From Amia ocellicauda (taxonomy: Eukaryota; Chordata; Actinopteri; Amiiformes; Amiidae), in the NCBI RefSeq assembly GCF_036373705.1, contig NW_027102755.1, forward strand, positions 1 to 64,000: a DNA stretch of 64,000 bases. Direction: 5' to 3'. Under the pieces are notes generated by a model. It saw nothing but the letters and a program-made list of their open reading frames with translations, searched no databases and was not told the origin of the DNA. Below are positions 29,811 to 40,346 of this stretch, in pieces. A program made the translations under genes and the position numbers. Position 1 is the stretch's first letter; every line of letters starts with the position of its first letter.

Positions 29811-30800
29811 ATGGAGAGACCCCGTTCCTCCTCCTCCCGTCCCCGCTGCTGTGCCACGTGTGGCCACCGCATGCTACCGGCTTGGAGTGGTGACGTGATC
29901 TGCCCCCTCTGTCAGGGACCGGACCCGCGGGGTCCTAGTCACGTCCTGAAAGACAGGGGGCGAGATGCTGCACCAAGATGGACCAGATCTGTGCCCTACT
30001 GGCTGCTCAAGGTTTATTTAGCCGCCCTCTCCTCATGTCATGTCAGGATTGATGGCGAGCCTCCGGACCCTCATTTTTTAGCAGCGCAGTTTCTGAAAGG
30101 TGCACGTAGGCAGAGGCCTACCCACGCTCCTTCTTTGCCCGCATGGCGCCTTAATGTAGTGCTGGACACGCTTTCTAAGGCCCCATTTGAGCCCTTGCAG
30201 TCATATGACTTAAGGTTTGCGTCACTGAAGACGGCATTTTTGCTGGCAATCACGTCAGCGAGTCACATGCCCTGTCTGTTCACCCTGTGTGTGTCCGTTT
30301 TGCAGGAGATGGTTCCAGGGTTACACTTTGACCTAATCCTGCATTCCTCCCGAAGGTGCTGTCTCCTTTCCATATCAACAGGCCTATTGAGTTGATGGCT
30401 TTCCATCCTCCACCCTTCTCTTCGGAGGAGGAGAGTAGGCTACACCTGTTGACCTGCTGCGGGCTCTCAGGTGCTATTTGAAGCGCACCAAGGACATTCG
30501 ATGTTCGGACCAATTGTTTGTGGCCGGGTGCTTTCAAAGCAGCGCCTCTCGCACTGGATTGTGGACACCATTACCACGGCTTATGAGTCAACTGGAGCCC
30601 CAGTGCCTGAACACCTGGTGGCCTACTCGACTCAAGGTGTAGCCACGTCGTGGGCCCTTTTTCCAAGGCGCCCCACTGGCAGACATCTGTGCGGCTGCGA
30701 GTTGGGTCTTGCCACACACCTTTGTTCGGTTGTACAGGCTGGCGTGACGGGCCCAGTTCCTTCTATTGGGAATCCGGTGTTGGCTTCAGCTGAGTCGTAG
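29811..30800 (+). pseudogene. DIRS ORF1/tyrosine recombinase fusion remnant
   Basis: The first frame (29,811-30,395) starts with a cysteine-rich segment (CCATCGHRMLP, then CPLCQGPDP) like DIRS ORF1. It moves into recombinase sequence (LNVVLDTLSKAPFEPLQ, then LKTAFLLAITSAS). The expected KRV-type Arg after SA is absent. A second frame (30,471-30,800) has FGPIVCGRVLSKQRLSHWIV, then AYSTQGVATSWA, where active recombinases have HSTRG; both catalytic residues are changed. Later parts are in a third frame. The protein is inactive. Confidence 0.78.
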
Positions 30801-30899
30801 TAGCCTGTTAGGCACTGGCTCCTGGCTTTTCTATCCCTGTCTGCCCCTGTTGAGCATGCTTGGGAAAAGCAATGCAGAACCGTTATCCCTTCCTACCGG

Positions 30900-31450
30900 A
30901 CTGTGACTTGTATACAGTTCATTCTATAGGTGGGAGTGCATGTGTTTTTTACACGTGTACACGTCATTGTACATAGTTCCTTTGTCAGCAGGCCTTGGCC
31001 CCTCCCTAGCTATACTAGCTGTGCTGAGGGCCGCTGCTGCTGTATTCAGCAGTAGGCTTTGAGTTTGCTCTTGTGCCCCGCTGTGTATATAGTTCATTTA
31101 TTGACATCATTAGAGCATCTGTTGCCGCTAGCTTCCGCAGTGGGTATCCTGCTCCTGTGTCATGTGTGTGGTGCATGAACTGGCTCCTGCGCCCCGTAGT
31201 GTATATAGTTCTTTAGAATATACAGTTGAGCTTGTCCGCTCCTTATTAAGTTTAGAATGGACAACTGCTCCTGTTGTTAGCGAGGGCACTCGTGCTTCGC
31301 TATGTATATAGTTCCTTTGCCAGCAGTCTGTGGCCCCGCCCTAGCTATGCTAGTGCTGAGGCCACTGCTGCGGTGTCCAGCGGAAGGCACTTGAGTTGGT
31401 TCTTGTTGGTCCACTGTGTATATAGTTCCATTATTCGTAATTGAACTATC
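30900..31450 (+). repeat. Imperfect repeats of TGTATATAGTTC in DIRS 3' region
   Basis: Four to five copies of (T)GTATATAGTTC spaced 100-200 bases, with CCTAGCTATgCTAG-like and CAGCAGT words between. This looks like degenerate duplication within the 3' noncoding part of the element. Confidence 0.6.
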
Positions 31451-31810
31451 CAGCAGTGGCTATCTAGTCTGGGTAGCCCGCTGTATGTTGAGCACGGGCT
31501 CAACGGACTGCGACCTGTGCTTATATGGTGTGGTCTGGGTATTGGCCCTGCTCCTAGCCCTGCTAGTAGAGCAGGAGACTGCTATTACTAGGCTTCATGG
31601 TAGGCACAAGGTCTTGTTGCCTGTGGATACACCATTGCTTATTTCTTCCCAGTTCAGCGTGACTGTGGTCTTCGCGTCTGAGCAGCCCAGATGTGGCCCA
31701 AGGGGCCCCTGTGGTTCTATCATAGAGTTGGTACGGCTCCTAGTAGGTTCGCCTCGGGGCAGGCTCTCTTACCAGCTCGCTGCCTCCTCCCTTGCGACGG
31801 TTTGGTTATA

Positions 31811-31912
31811 CTGTAACACCTCCCCCTTGGGCAGTGCTTCTGACTCGAAAGATAACGATAGGTTGCGTATGAAACCCCGGTTATCTGAGAAAACAAGCAC
31901 TGCCCAAGGGTT
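31811..31912. repeat. DIRS internal complementary region
   Basis: CCTCCCCCTTGGGCAGTGCT at the left and AGCACTGCCCAAGGG at the right are mutually complementary. The interval 31,848-31,910 (ACGATAGGTTGC, ACCCCGGTTATCTGAGAAAA) is the inverted counterpart of the terminal repeat at 32,085-32,152. DIRS elements use such a region to rebuild ends during replication. Confidence 0.75.
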
Positions 31913-32084
31913 GCAAGCTCGCGCGGGAGTTCAAGCTCCCGGCAAAAAGAGGAAGTCCTTGTGCAGACGTCACCTTTTATACAAACAGGAAGTGGAAGGG
32001 TCCTGTTTGAGTGACGGGCACAAGGGCCAATGGCAGCTTTGATAGACAAAAGTCTTCGATGCGTTCCAGCGATGCACGCTGAAA

Positions 32085-32152
32085 ACCCCTCCCCCTTGGG
32101 CAGTCCTTCTTTTCTCAGATAACCGGGGTTGCATATGCAACCTATCGTTCTT
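32085..32152 (-). repeat. DIRS right inverted terminal repeat
   Basis: CCCCTTGGGCAGTCCTTC, TTTTCTCAGATAACCGGGGT and GCAACCTATCGTTC are the reverse complement of the internal segment at 31,848-31,910. Confidence 0.75.
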
Positions 32153-33122
32153 TGTCTATGGTTAAATCCCTCTCACTTTGTAACTTTTACTAGTAAGTCA
32201 AATTGAGATTTTAAAAGTTGGTACATGTGAGTCAGAGCCAAGAAGGTTGAATTCAGACTGTAGGTTGTTTATGTACATGGGTAAATTACTTTTGCTAGCC
32301 TAGTATAGTACTATATACCAATGCTTTATTGTCCTTCAGGCTAAATCATTTTGTATACCAAACAATGGTGAGTGACATATTCTGAGTAATGTACTTAAAC
32401 TAGTGCTAATCATGCTCTGAAACCAACCCATAGAGAACAAGGTGAAAACTGGAATTAATGGCAAAGCACAGCCATAAACAGTCAACATAATCAAGCCCAG
32501 TTAGAAATATAGATGTCTAATTATTTTGAGCACTAATCTTACATTTCATAAAGAAAAGCATTTAATTCTTAGCAATTGTTAGGTGTATGCTGTACGTATT
32601 CCAGTTAGTTCACTGTAATGACAGAAATGAGAAGTTCATTTCTTTAGCACACTCACGGAAAACCATTTATTTTTAAACAGTTACTAGATAGCCAGTTTAG
32701 GCCTTCATCTTAGTTATTTCTAATAGCAAGAGTGCTTAAAATTATTAATTGAATTATATATCTTTGTTCCCCCTTTTTCTTACTGCTGTCATAAAATAAC
32801 ATTTTATTCAAGCAATAACAGGGTAGCCTAAATATACAACATATCTTAAAGTACAAGGCATCTGAAAGCTGTGTATGGTCTCAATGCATTTGATGCGGAG
32901 GATTAATTCAACTGAAAATGGTCAAAACTGTGGACTTTTATTGAATGTTAAATTTGACAGTGTTCTCTCTTAAGGACCTGTTGCCTGTGGGACGTTGCTG
33001 CTTTGGTTGTGTCCAGTGCCATTTCAGATAAGAGAGGCTCTGCAGGACAAGCAGGACAGAAACCCGTCTCACAGACACTCTGCCTGCTCTGCATCTCCAT
33101 TTCCCCTCTCCACCGCACACAG
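32153..33122. other. Unassigned spacer
   Basis: AT-rich, no gene or repeat family recognised. A pyrimidine-rich stretch near 33,085-33,120 precedes the exon-like segment. Confidence 0.5.
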
Positions 33123-33390
33123 CTGAACGTTATTCTGAATCTTACACAGAGCGCTCAGCTTCTGACACTGATGGCAACATGGGGCCTGGCTCCGAGCCTG
33201 AGGAAAACCATGAGGTAATTCAAACTTATTTAATTTCTATACTGTGAAATGTCAGATTGAAAGTGGTTTCTGTTCTTAATGTTTGTATTGTTTATGTATT
33301 TCATGTATTTTTGTACAGTTTTGTGTTGACGAGTCCTACATCAACATGAATGTGAATTTCAATGTGAAGAGCACGTGTCATGCTCTGTAA
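33123..33390 (+). other. Two exon-like segments of unknown origin
   Basis: After a pyrimidine tract and CACACAG, 33,123-33,214 reads AERYSESYTERSASDTDGNM, then GPGSEPEENHE, up to GAG|GTAATT. A 104-base intron ends TTGTACAG at 33,318. The next segment continues in the same phase as FCVDESYINMNVNFNVKSTC to a TAA at 33,388. The acidic, serine-rich composition and the phase match suggest a real gene fragment, but I cannot identify it. It could also be chance. Confidence 0.3.
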
Positions 33391-33666
33391 TGCAAGGGAG
33401 CAATGAGGGGCTGTAGAGACACTCATAAGAGTAGCAGGAGCACTTTTTTATGAACTACTAATTTGTTATATTTTAATAGAATATGAAATGTAGTAGAAAG
33501 TTGTATCAGATCAGACCACTGGACAGAAACACCCCACCAAGACTGAGTTTTCATGTTTCTGCACATGTCACCTACAAACTGTTGACAGAGTGGATGAGGG
33601 TCTACAGCAGAGGTTCCCCATCCTGAGGTTGTGACAAAGTCAGGGTGAGTTTTGTTTAATATGTTT

Positions 33667-33670
33667 TTAA

Positions 33671-33714
<44 letters not shown>

Positions 33715-33720
33715 ATTATT
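33667..33720. repeat. ATT microsatellite
   Basis: Run of ATT/TTA units at the inner edge of the right arm of the long inverted repeat. The left arm has no such run at its inner edge. Confidence 0.85.
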
Positions 33721-35404
33721 ATATTGTTATTTTAAATATATTATTCTGTAAGTAAAAATATGATTGCTTAATATGTTTTTGCATTATTATTACTATTATT
33801 ATATAGTATTTGTTATTTATATATATGAATTTGTAATTAAAAATATGATAAAATTATGTCAAATTAAATCAAAATTATAAACCACATTAATGTACATAGT
33901 ATAAAAACATGATACATATGATACAAAAAACATGTCTTAGTATTTTAGGGGTTGGAGGCTAATTTGAAAATGTTACAATGGGGTAAGGTTTTAAAGCCCT
34001 GGCCTACAAAGTCATTTTAAACCCCACCGCACAGCATTGTCAAAGCCCTGCTACCCGCTATCAATGCAGTTGTTAGCTCTGTATTAGACAAGTGTCTAAA
34101 AGTTGCATGAATAGATTAATAATACCCCTGTACTACTGGTAAACCTTTAAGTTTACATCATAATTTTTGTAAGTGTTGGAATATGTTGAGGGTGAGCCTA
34201 TTTGTTTCTGTGTCTGTGAAATAAGCCATTTTACAAAACATAGAGTTTGTAGTGATTTTTCAGAGTTTCAGGGTTTAGTAGAATGCAGTTTTGGTTCATA
34301 TAAATATGACGTTGTGCTTATTTCAGTCTGCTGTGTGTGTTTCCTGAAGACTGACTGCATTTTCACTATGTAGTTTGCAGATTACTCCTAGAAGTTACAT
34401 AAATAATTTTACAAAACTTAAAATTTGCAGTAAAATACCATTTGTGCTTATTATATCCTTGCAGTGTGGTCCCTATTTCTGTGTTTTGTATGTGTGTCAT
34501 GCTTGCAGTTGTCACCATGTATTTGTAGGTTTGAAAAATAAGGTATTTCCAAAGGAATAGAAACTTAAGTGTTTCTCACTTTATTTACAATAGATACCTG
34601 ATGTACTTTGTCACCAGAACCTGGTATAACTTTGAAAAAGAAGCCAAGAGTGAAAGACTGAATAGAATATATATGGAATATGCTGGAAATGACATTACTC
34701 CGTACAGGTCAGTGTTTGTTTCTGTCCAATGTTGGTGTTGTGAACCAGAAATTAATGATTACAAGTATCTATACAACATTTCATGGAGTATCTTTTTCTA
34801 CTTCTGACTATGTTCCATGTTGTAAAATGCTTGTTTGCCACAATAAAAGTCACCATTGTGTGTGTGTGTGTGTGTATTTTATTAATTCTATACATTTGAG
34901 CACAAACAAATCATATATACATATATTATTTATTACATATGAGTATTCACAAATAGTGCTTCACTGTGTCTCTCTAAGAAAAGTGCTGTGCATGTCTTTA
35001 GTGTCTATTGATAAATAAAACCTAACAAGATATATATATGTTTGTGTGTGTGTGTGTGTGTAATGGAATGAAATGCAGTATATTCTTAAATATGATACAT
35101 GTTAAGGCTACGTTTGAGCATTCACTAATGTAACAAATATAATAAGTACAGTGCTGGTCAAAATGAACAGATATAATTCTATATATTTCACTGTTGTTCT
35201 CTATTGTCTATTGATAAATATAAACTAAAGAGATATAGGTATGTGTGTTTATCTGTGTTTGCTTAAATATATATGTAATGACATGCAATATATGTAAGTC
35301 TATACATTTCTTAATCGATTTTTTCTTACCTTTTTATTTTGCAAACACAGTATCATCCTAACCCTAATCATAAAACATATAAACTAAAAACACATGTGGG
35401 TTCA

Positions 35405-35870
35405 AATCCCACTCTGGGTAAATATTAATTTTTCTTTTTAATTTACTAAAACAGTATCATAAAACAGTGTAACCTTAAATATATATAAAACGTTTATTTT
35501 TCTTATTTTTTAATTTACTAAAACAGTATAATCAAACATAATCTAAAATGAAATATATATGTGTATATACAACTTTTATTTTTCTTATTTTTTAATTTAC
35601 TAAAACAAATCATAAAACATTATAACCTAAAATAAAATATAAAACTTTTCTTTTCTTATACTCTTTTTATTTACTAAAACAGTATCATAAAACAATATAA
35701 CCTATTGATTATATATATATATCTGTATTTAAAACTTTTATTCTCTTTTTATTTACTAAAATAGTAGCATAAAACAATATAACTTTAAATATATATATGT
35801 ATTTAAAACTTTTCTTATTCTCTTTTTATTTACTTAAACAGTATCATAAAACAATATAACCTTAAAAACA
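35405..35870 (-). repeat. AT-rich minisatellite in right arm
   Basis: Same unit in reverse orientation (ACTAAAACAGTATCATAAAA). It has fewer and shorter AT runs than the left arm, so the arms have evolved separately here. Confidence 0.88.
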
Positions 35871-35977
35871 CAGTTTATGCTATTAAACATTACACCTCCA
35901 CACCAGCAGTGTGAGGTGCCCTTGGACATTCACCATGATGGATGTCACCCTAACAAAATGGCTACCATCTTACCAGA

Positions 35978-35990
35978 TGACCTATGACCT
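35978..35990 (-). promoter_or_regulatory. Perfect DR1 motif, right arm
   Basis: TGACCTATGACCT on the plus strand, the mirror of 27,232-27,244. Confidence 0.45.
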
Positions 35991-36044
35991 TACAAATGGC
36001 CGATATCAGTCAAAATGGCCGATATCATCCAAGATGGCTGACAA

Positions 36045-36189
36045 GGGAGGGTCAAATGGTAACCCAGGGGGGTGCTGGGAAGGAGAGAGGAGTTCCGGTT
36101 CAATGGTACATAAGGAGGGAGGGTCAAAGAGTAACCCAGGGGGGTGCTGGGAAGGAGAGAGGAGTTCCAGTTCAAAGGTACATAGGGAG
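36045..36189 (+). repeat. 72-bp tandem duplication in right arm
   Basis: Units start GGGAGGGTCAAA at 36,045 and 36,117 and share GTAACCCAGGGGGGTGCTGG. The left arm has one unit (about 27,088-27,160), so the duplication came after the arms separated. Confidence 0.88.
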
Positions 36190-36238
36190 GGCGGGATTTC
36201 AGGCTGTCAAAATAAGTGATGCTGCCATCTATACTACT

Positions 36239-37762
36239 CACAGACACAGTTAGCCACAGCCACGGCTTCTTCCAATTCTCGTCAGTGTTCCAGATTCGAT
36301 GTTTTTTTTCTTCAGTGACGTTGTAAACACGCACGTGGGGAGCACATCAAAACCCAGTTTTGTGATTCAGTTACAGAAACAACTGACACAGCGGAGCAGT
36401 AGGGGTTGTAACATTTTTTGGTCCAAGGTCTGGACCACAGCGACTGAGTGGTCCGGACCTCGGCACTGTGGTCCACGGAGTGGTCCCGATCACGTAACGC
36501 AAATTGGGATGGGTTTTTGTTTAGTTTTTTTGGACACACCGTATAAAACCCATTTACTGTCAAATATATTATCGACATATCCAAACTACAAACATAATGA
36601 TCATAAATGTACAATATTAATAGTATAATTCTCATTTGTAACATAGCCGATAGCTGATTTCTTTTTTAATCTTATCTATCAGACAATTTGTAGGAAGCTG
36701 TGCTAACGTTACTCTGAAAAATGCGCTTACATTGAGCAACTTTGTCATTCTGAATGAAATTATTCAAGTTATCAATTTTTCCTCATCATGACTGAAGAGA
36801 AAAGATAGCTTATTTAGAATCTTATCTTTAATTTAATGTCAGCCTATTTACATGTCCTCTGTTTGCGCTCTGCCAAGAAATGTTTTATCAACTTTTTTGG
36901 TTAAACCATATCTTCCTTATTTTATCACTGTGAGATCTAGCAACATTAAAAACAAAAGCATAGGTTGTTTTGTTTATGTATGGTTAACATTGTAATAGTT
37001 GGTATTTTAAAGAGAGATTATAAGAGATGTATTAACGTATTGATCATCTGATGCCCTTTGTCTTTTCTTGAAGGATAATGTCATTATGAAGAAGATAAAA
37101 CTTTTTTTTTTTAAACACCTCCCCCCAGCAGGATTTGGGTCGCCTCCGCACTGTTTCTGCTGAAACAAAAAAACAAGTGTCAATCTCTGCAGGAATCTAC
37201 TCCGGCTCCCCCTTCTGGTGATGAAGAGGAACCCGAGTCCAAGATGCTTCCAACCAGCCCTCAGGCGTTCCCTTCGGCTGTAGGTCACGCTCCAGGGGGC
37301 CGGGGGAGTTAAGAGGGTGTCACTGGACGGGGACGACAAACGCCTCCAGTGACAGACGGACGCACACAGAGAGAGAAAGAGACAGAGAGAGAGAGTTGCA
37401 CTTCCTCCTGCAATGCAATAAATATGCCCAAAATAAGGGACACATTCCTTAACAAAATAATGAATGCCACCCTACCTTTGACAAAACTGAGAAAAAATAA
37501 AAATGGTCAGTCCTCCTGGAGGAGGGACAAACAGCCTCCCTGGCTGCCCAATATGTCACCGCCTGCCACAGCCTGAGGGGCACAGTGACACATGAGCACC
37601 AGCTGTAAATAAAATGTAAATACTCATTTGTAATGCATGTCATTGTATTTCCAAAAAGGAATCTGTAAACACTAAACCTATTTTCTTTAGTTCTATGTAT
37701 TAAAGATCATTTTTAGTTTATTACATTTTGTTTTTCTGTACTTTTATACATCTTATTGTGAT
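36239..37762. other. Unassigned spacer
   Basis: No recognised gene. It includes a GA-rich tract (37,368-37,395) and about 50 bases near 37,220 that resemble part of the R-type repeat (TGATGAAGAG, CTTCCAA, CAGCC). A region near 36,420-36,500 has repeated GGTCC words. Confidence 0.45.
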
Positions 37763-38130
37763 TTTGGCAGGACGCTGTCTGTCACGGCATGGCTGCTGCT
37801 GACGCACACTAATTAGGTGCTCATGTGTTGCAGCCGTGTTGTCCGCTGCTTCGCAGACAGCTTGTGAGCTCACGGCTGCAGGCAATGATCACTGAGGCGA
37901 CTGTGACGTCATTGGCAGGTGTGCTTCATCTATTTAATCCCTCTCCTTCCCCGAGGGAGACTTTATTGTGACTGCCCGGAGCACCCTGTTTGTGTGGATG
38001 TTTTGTGTGCTGGTTTTGCCTTGTTTTCCCCTTTTTGTGTTTTTTTCTGTTGGACTATTGTGAACCCCAATAAAGCTCGGACACCGCCGGAACCCGAGAC
38101 TCTCTCCGTTTATTGTGTCCGGCATTTACA
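37763..38130 (+). mobile_element. 5' LTR of a Gmr1-like gypsy element
   Basis: Matches the solo LTR at 26,233-26,619 (reverse orientation) over most of its length: GCTGTCTGTCACGGC, TTTAATCCCTCTCC, GCCCGGAGCACC, AATAAAG, and the end GGCATTTACA. The first few bases are diverged, so the exact start is approximate. A primer-binding site follows, which identifies it as a 5' LTR. Confidence 0.85.
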
Positions 38131-38132
38131 TT

Positions 38133-38150
38133 TGGTGGCCAATGTGGGGA
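38133..38150 (+). promoter_or_regulatory. Primer-binding site for tRNA-Ile
   Basis: TGGTGGCCAATGTGGGGA starts two bases after the LTR end. The reverse complement of the 3' end of the tRNA-Ile gene at 39,889-39,962, with CCA added, is TGGTGGCCGATGTGGGGA; 17 of 18 bases agree. Retroelement primer-binding sites pair with the 3' end of a host tRNA, so this family likely primes on tRNA-Ile. Confidence 0.8.
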
Positions 38151-38198
38151 AGCTTTGTGACATACTTACCCTGAACTCTGTACCCGGAAGGACAGCTA

Positions 38199-38760
38199 TG
38201 GAGGCGTCTCCAGTGGAACAGTTGTTGGCCCCAGTGGTGAAGCTGCAGGCTCAAAAACAACAAACTCTCGAGACGCTTGTCCAGCAACTTCAAGTACCAG
38301 CTCCTGCACCTAACCCTGCTGTTTACCGCAGCAAACCCGGCTTGGGCAGGTCTGCAGATTCCAAAGATGGGACCGGAGGACGACCCAGAGGCTCTGAATT
38401 TCTGTCCAATATTAAAGATCCTAGGCTCTCATTGTCTGATTTGGCTGGGGCACAATTGGGACATGTCTCTGGGGACCGATCACCATTAGTGACTGCAGGT
38501 GATGAGAGGGGCAGGGACAGCCTTCCCTCTGACTCCAGTCGTGTAGCAGCCAACAGTACCCTGTTGGACCCAGGGGAAGGAACGAGTTCTGGGACTCACC
38601 TCCTCTCTCCTTCTTCCAGTGGAAGGCCCGACACTGGATCCCGCCTTCAACCGGGTTTCCGATTTCGCTATGGACCAGACACAGGATGATGCCCTGGGAC
38701 ATATATATGACCAGGTCAGAGTTGTTGATGGTTGCATAGTGAATACACAGAGGGCACTTT
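38199..38760 (+). pseudogene. Gmr1-like gag start fused to later pol fragments
   Basis: The ATG at 38,199 opens EASPVEQLLAPVVKLQAQKQ, a glutamine-rich Gag start. In another frame near 38,360, LQIPKMGPEDDPEA fits the next Gag segment. It then jumps to SNIKDPRLS and DLAGA, also present before the integrase at 4,751-4,808. Later NRVSDFAMDQ, then DDALGHIYDQ, resembles the segment ahead of integrase. Large internal deletions and frameshifts make it nonfunctional. It ends where the Tc1 fragment begins. Confidence 0.65.
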
Positions 38761-38779
38761 GTGTTTCTCTCCAAACCAG

Positions 38780-39442
38780 CAGCCAAACCGATCATGCTGG
38801 ATGATGTTGCAGACAGAATAACGTTCACCACGGTGCCTCCACACTCTTTCACGAATACCAATCGAGCTGCACGGTGCTGGGCTGTGAGCACAGGTCCCAC
38901 TAGAGGATGACGGGCCCTCGTGCCACCCTCATAGAGTCTGTTTCTGACAGTTTAGTCAGAAACATGCACACCAGTAGACTGCTGGAGGTCATTTTGGAGG
39001 GCTCAGGCAATGCTCCTCCTGTTCCTCCTCGCACAAAAAAGCAGATACTGGTCCTTCTGGTTCTTCTGATAGCACGTATGGATGTGCCATACTGGAGGAG
39101 CTGGACTACCTGTGCAACCTGAATGGGCTGCAGGGAGCACCTCATAATTCCAGTAGTGACAAGGACACTAGCAAAAGGCAAAACTAGAGAAGAATCAGTC
39201 AGGAAGGATAAGGAGAGAGCAATCGTCTGTGGCCACCACCTGCAAAACCATTCCCTTTTTGGGGTTGTCTTGCTGTTGCCTATCTCCGGTGCACCTGCTG
39301 TCACTTTCATTTGCACCAAAACAAGAGACAGTGATTCACAACCGCTTAGGCTTCCTAACTGTACAGATTAATATGCCTGAACTGTAACTGACTTGGTATT
39401 ATGCTGTGATGATTACTTGTTCCCTTATTTTTTTGAGAGGTG
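38780..39442 (-). mobile_element. Tc1-like element fragment (second Tc1 family), copy 1
   Basis: The minus strand begins at a TA with CACCTCTCAAAAAAATAAGG. It encodes PIQVAQVVQLLQYGTSIRA (the transposase helix-turn-helix) and later GPVLTAQHRAARLVF, joined after internal deletions. It differs from the family at 8,895-10,440. No catalytic motif is kept. The left limit against the gypsy fragment is approximate. Confidence 0.75.
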
Positions 39443-39535
39443 TATTATAGAAGATAGCCTTGAGAATGCGGCCACAGAATTGCGGGAATCCGTGACTTTC
39501 AACACTTATGCAACCGAGTCGAGGTGACCAACAGC
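39074..39535. repeat. Local duplication around Tc1 fragment, copy 1
   Basis: Homologous to 40,396-40,862 including about 90 bases past the transposon end (GAAGATAGCCTTGAGAATG; CAACCGAGTCGAGGTGACCA). The match beyond the element shows segmental duplication rather than two insertions. Confidence 0.88.
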
Positions 39536-39888
39536 TCAATGTCTGGTTGGCACCATGGCTTAGATGTGCCATTCATGAAACTTGCGTTGATTCTTGAAGC
39601 CACTGGCATTGCTTCCCTCTCCAAGTCTGTGTAATAAGGAATTGGCAGGAGCCCACGAGTTGAAACTATCAGAGGACAGAATGCAAATGAAGTGTTCTGA
39701 GAAAAGCAAAGCGGCGAAAGGACATTTTCCCGTGTGCATGTAGATGGCCGACTTTGACATGGCTTGATGAAGTCTTGTGGATCCTACCACTGCTTAAGTG
39801 CACTACTACGCTTGCCTTCAGGGAGTTTCATGTCAAACATTCAAAAAACAGGACTCGAACTAGACGGATGAGCACCTACGATCGGTCT

Positions 39889-39962
39889 TGGCCGATGTGG
39901 GGATCGAACCCAAGACCTTGCCGTTATTAGCACCACGCTCTAACCAACTGAGCTAACCGGCC
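39889..39962 (-). tRNA. tRNA-Ile(AAT)
   Basis: The acceptor stem GGCCGGT pairs with ATCGGCC. The D arm is GCTC...GAGC, the anticodon loop CTAATAA (anticodon AAT), the variable loop AGGTC and the T loop TTCGATC. The length is 74 with discriminator A. The anticodon stem has one G-G mismatch (CGGCA where vertebrate genes have CGCCA) and the T stem has one T-C mismatch, so activity may be reduced. A run of six T lies about 40 bases downstream on this strand (39,843-39,848) and could terminate Pol III. No intron. Confidence 0.82.
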
Positions 39963-40088
39963 ATCAAAAGGAGTCTCTCTGCCAGGCATTTCCTCATGTT
40001 TATGTAATTTGGCTGCAAAATGCATTACACACAAGTGTGAAAAGAACACTTTTGCAATTCCTAGCATTGGTGATGCTATAAATCAATC

Positions 40089-40203
40089 TGTCAGAAGTGG
40101 GATTTGAACACACACCTCCATCAGGAGACCAGAAAACCCTTCTACACTCTTCAAGGGAACAACACCTTAAGTCTGGCAAATTAGACCACTCGGCCATTCT
40201 GAG
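40089..40203 (-). pseudogene. tRNA-Leu pseudogene with intron
   Basis: The minus strand reads ATGGCCGAGTGGTCTAA, GCCAGACTTAAG, an intron, TTCTGGTCTCC, GGAGG and CCCACTTCTGACA, the framework of vertebrate intron-containing tRNA-Leu(CAA). The anticodon position reads TAA, the D-loop region is altered (TTTG for GGCG), the first acceptor pair is C-C and the T stem has a mismatch. It is probably inactive. Confidence 0.75.
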
Positions 40204-40346
40204 AGGATGTATACGTCCACCGGGAGATTATATACTGATCAAGAAAACTGCGGGAACTCTTAAATCACACATCGGATCTCCGTGATCGAAGTCTAGGAAA
40301 CCTCAAGATCTTCACCGTACATTGCATAATTCGTAACTCTCCCACC

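Larger units (their letters stand above)
29792..32152 (+). mobile_element. DIRS-type tyrosine recombinase retrotransposon, internally deleted
   Basis: The element has an ORF1-like zinc-finger start, a DIRS-type recombinase, a region with the repeated word TGTATATAGTTC, an internal complementary region and a right inverted terminal repeat. The left terminal repeat is not found: the inner edge of the inverted repeat directly abuts the coding part. Reverse transcriptase/RNase H between ORF1 and recombinase is missing. Confidence 0.8.
33721..36238 (-). repeat. Long inverted repeat, right arm
   Basis: Inverted copy of 27,038-29,791, about 240 bases shorter because its AT runs are shorter. Near its outer end it carries a 72-bp tandem duplication that the left arm lacks. 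Confidence 0.92.

Noticed and set aside
37215..37265. Short similarity to the R-type repeat
   Set aside because: About 50 bases with several mismatches; too little to call a third copy.
39545..39575. GGCACCATGGCTTAG resembling the 5' end of tRNA-Thr
   Set aside because: Only about 15 bases match, and no anticodon or T arm follows.
39849..39870. TTCGAGTCC on the minus strand near TTTTTT, like a second T arm after tRNA-Ile
   Set aside because: No acceptor, D or anticodon arm is present. I kept only the T-run as a possible terminator.
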